NCBI GenBank assembly: GCA_034766995.1
Contig: CM068322.1
Coordinates: forward strand, 824,589-888,588
DNA: 64,000 nt
Direction: 5' to 3'
Origin: Acanthacorydalis orientalis
Lineage: Eukaryota; Arthropoda; Insecta; Megaloptera; Corydalidae
The notes under the pieces are model-generated. The model ran no database searches. It saw only the letters and a program-made list of their open reading frames with translations, and was not told where the DNA came from. Numbering within the stretch: position 1 is the first letter of the stretch; each line of letters starts with the position of its first letter. The translations under genes were made by a program, and so were the position numbers. Below, one piece after another: positions 61,600-64,000 of the stretch.

Positions 61600-62345
61600 T
61601 TTTTCTGTTAGTATATACTCATTGTGATAGTGACTCCATAGATGAAGAAGCCCAGTTTTTGGCCCACTGTCTTGGAAGTCTTCCTAGGAGTCTTCTTTCT
61701 CGGAATATTCCATCTCGCGATTTTTGGTAGACGATATTAGTTCATGCGATCGACGTGTGCATTTCACTCCTTCCTTCTGGTTTTGATGAATCTTATTATG
61801 TCTTGAACGTTGCATAAGTTTCTAATTTCGCGATTGGGTATTCTGTCGCGGAGAGTTTTTCCTGCTATCGATCTTAGCGCCCTCATTTTGATTGTTATGA
61901 GTCTTTACTTAGTTTTACTAGTCTCGGCTCTAGTTTTACTTGCATATGTTAGTATTGGTCTTAATGTACTTTTTTGAATTCAAACTTTATCCTCGATCAA
62001 CATGTATTTATTCCATTGTAAAAAACTGGTACCACGGGACTCTTATTCGATTGCTTTTGTACATCTTTGTTTACTTCTCATGTGCTGGAGATGTCGACAC
62101 CCAGATAGTTATATAATATCACTTGTTCAATAACGTTGCCTTCAATTTCTAGCTTGCATCTTAGAGGTTTTTTGGATACTGTTAGGCATTTTGTTTTCTC
62201 CTTAAATACTTGCATGTTAAATGTTTTTGCAGTTGTTATGAACTGGGATAAAAGATATTGGAGATCGTCTTCGTTTCTCGCAATTAGAACTGCATCATCG
62301 GCATAGCAGATGATGTTTACTTTCATGAGCCCCATTTTATAGCCA
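61600..62345 (-). pseudogene. 5'-truncated non-LTR retrotransposon, reverse-transcriptase C-terminal part
   Basis: On the minus strand, MGLMKVNIICYADDAVLIAR starts near 62335, with the catalytic YADD at 62294-62305. Then EDDLQYLLSQFITTAKTFNM, KTKCLTVSKK and VILYNYLGVDIS follow, to a stop at 62078. Further fragments in shifted frames (RPILTYASKTRAETSKTK, TIKMRALRSIAGKTLRDRIP, NREIRNLCNVQDIIRFIK) run to about 61700, ending NIPRKKTPRKTSKTVGQ. This is the same class as 21495-22122 but a different family. Upstream endonuclease and RT fingers are missing, as 5' truncation would give. Confidence 0.85.
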
Positions 62346-62654
62346 TTTTTATTTTGTATATAGAAATATTAAAAGATGTAATGAGTTAATGGGAAAAAAT
62401 GACAACCTTTTTTAACGTTTACGTTGTAGTATTCATTAAAGCAACACACTCCAATTGTTTTAGGCATTTCAGTTATCATTAAATAATTTATAACTGATGA
62501 TGAATACATATTCACCTCAGCATTTCTATTAATGATATTTCATATTATGTTAGTAAGACGTGCGGTTTATCAAATCAATTAGAAAATTAGAAAATAATAC
62601 TTAAATTAACTTCATTAAAACGTTGACTTTAATATACTGAAACTTACTTCATTA
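62346..62654. other. AT-rich spacer
   Basis: No gene recognised. Confidence 0.55.
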
Positions 62655-62715
62655 AAATGCTGATTAATAATATTACTTAGAAATGCTGATTAATAATATT
62701 ACTTAGAAATGCTGA
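62655..62715. repeat. 26-bp tandem repeat, 2.4 copies
   Basis: Units begin aaatgctgattaataatatt, at 62655, 62681 and a partial third at 62707. Confidence 0.9.
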
Positions 62716-63199
62716 TAAATGAAACAATCATTTAATGAAATAAATAAAACATTTCTTTTATTAATATAAATAATTATAATAATATTAATAATAAGTTAAT
62801 AATTGAGTTATAATTAACTAACAATAAATAGATTTTAATAAAATACACCTGTAAAACTTTTGTTAACATTACGTTAATGTTTTTCTGCATTTTTTCTATC
62901 ACAATTCATATCAACATAAAGTGATTTATTTTATTTCACCGAATGAGATTTGTTTATTAAATTCACCCCAATCAGATGATTGTAGCTGAAAGGGTTCTCT
63001 ACATCCAAATTGTCGATTATGATGAAGAAAAACTGATTATATGTTATTAAACTGGATACTGAATTATATAAAAAAATATGTGATTACTATTTTTTTTTTA
63101 CAAAGAGTATTATTTGAAATGTATGTTAAATTTTAATAAATGCGTTGATTTAAAATACATATTATAACTAAGTAACTTCTACTAATAAACATTTAATAG

Positions 63200-63203
<4 letters not shown>
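62716..63203. other. AT-rich spacer
   Basis: No gene recognised. A 34-codon coding-like stretch on the minus strand near 62940-63030 was too weak to call. Confidence 0.5.

Positions 63204-63256
<53 letters not shown>
63204..63256. repeat. TA microsatellite
   Basis: Uninterrupted TA repeat. Confidence 0.95.
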
Positions 63257-63259
<3 letters not shown>

Positions 63260-64000
63260 GGTAATTGCAAATAATTAAAACAAGTTAATCTACTGTAATT
63301 ATTAAATACCTGTTAATATTGATTAGTTTCGCCAATTTTATGACAAATACAGCTATTTTAAGAAAAAATAATTAAGGCATATGTGTTCATGTATTTTTAT
63401 ATCTTTGTACTCCTTCGTTTAATTTTCTTTAGATCTTTTTAGAGTGTTGTTTGTTTAAAGGATCTTAGACACTGAAACAAATTTTAAAAATTATTAGTTT
63501 TATTTCGTACTTTTATTATAATAAAGTATATTTAAATTTTTTCTTCTCATTTTTAATAATATTTTTGATAAAATTAATTAATTATCCCACTTTCATATTT
63601 GCATTTTATAATAACATCTTGAAATAATACAATCACTGAATTATTTACATAAAACAATTAGAACGATGAGTTATTGCAGTGATCTTAAATAAAAAAAAAC
63701 TATTAAAATCAGAATATTTAACAGTCTAGATTTAAAGATTTGATTAAGATTAAAAAGTTGTCCCATAACGTATTTTATGAATGTACAGAAGATAAATATG
63801 TTTAAAAACGGTATAACAACATAATATTTTTATTTTTTGTATCCCTTATTTCTTGAAAATAACAAAATATAAGAAGTAACAATCTAACATGTAAGTCTGA
63901 ATAAAATTAAATCATAATAATCCCATTACAATTTAAAATTAGTTTACTTTTATTTGCTTAATTCAACTAAATTTATCAAAGACACTACTTCAAGATTAAA
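63257..64000. other. AT-rich end of the window
   Basis: No gene, repeat or transposon recognised. Confidence 0.55.

Noticed and set aside
62940..63030. Minus-strand peptide NRQFGCREPFQLQSSDWGEF as a possible exon
   Set aside because: About 34 codons, no good acceptor, and its phase does not fit the protease-like exon at 60967-61128.

Overview
The window looks like nuclear DNA of an insect or a close arthropod relative. It is strongly AT-rich. It carries at least nine mariner/Tc1-type DNA transposons of several subfamilies, most of them dead, plus pogo-like MITEs, hAT pieces, possible Helitron ends and 5'-truncated non-LTR retrotransposons. It contains one clear multi-exon gene with GT-AG introns. 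I see no operons, Shine-Dalgarno sites or CRISPR arrays. No species can be named from sequence alone. Assignments rest on reading the sequence and recalled family motifs; no search was run.

Layout. 1-13.6 kb: a Tc1/mariner edge fragment, a deleted mariner copy (325-1247), an irritans-type mariner (2468-3764), a hAT element with an 8-bp target duplication (4276-4947), a DD41D-type remnant (7401-8204), a long imperfect hairpin (8984-9333), a GC-rich possible first exon (10490-10680), two adjacent perfect palindromes (11465-11641), and a second copy of the deleted mariner (12353-13290). 13.3-22.7 kb: a retrotransposon tail, a decayed jockey-like element (14101-16600), and a mariner interrupted by another retrotransposon fragment (20530-22712). 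22.7-31.8 kb: TA microsatellites, a pogo-like MITE (24039-24482), a degenerate mariner (26379-27672), two Helitron-like 3' ends.

31.8-42.2 kb holds the only solid cellular gene, on the minus strand. Three exons (41736-42188, 35558-35738, 31832-34207) join in phase and encode about 1,000 residues of a low-complexity, proline- and serine-rich protein that I cannot name. Its large intron carries a second irritans-type mariner, a MITE and a mariner scrap. A possible further upstream exon lies at 54072-54155. 42.2-64 kb is again mostly transposons: a second DD41D remnant, the third deleted mariner copy, an Hsmar1-like mariner (50001-51272), a Tc1-like element with roughly 0.3-kb inverted repeats (51404-52756), two more DD41D-type elements, a MITE and a retrotransposon piece. 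Two or three short coding-like stretches here could be exons of other genes.

How the parts interact. Mariner, Tc1 and pogo elements insert at TA dinucleotides, and this window has more than 40 long TA microsatellites; many elements lie inside them. The three copies of one mariner family are complementary deletion products: two lack the DNA-binding region but keep all three catalytic aspartates, and one keeps the DNA-binding region fused in frame to a catalytic part lacking the first aspartate. I regard this, the double palindrome and the uncharacterised repeat-bearing gene as the most interesting points.
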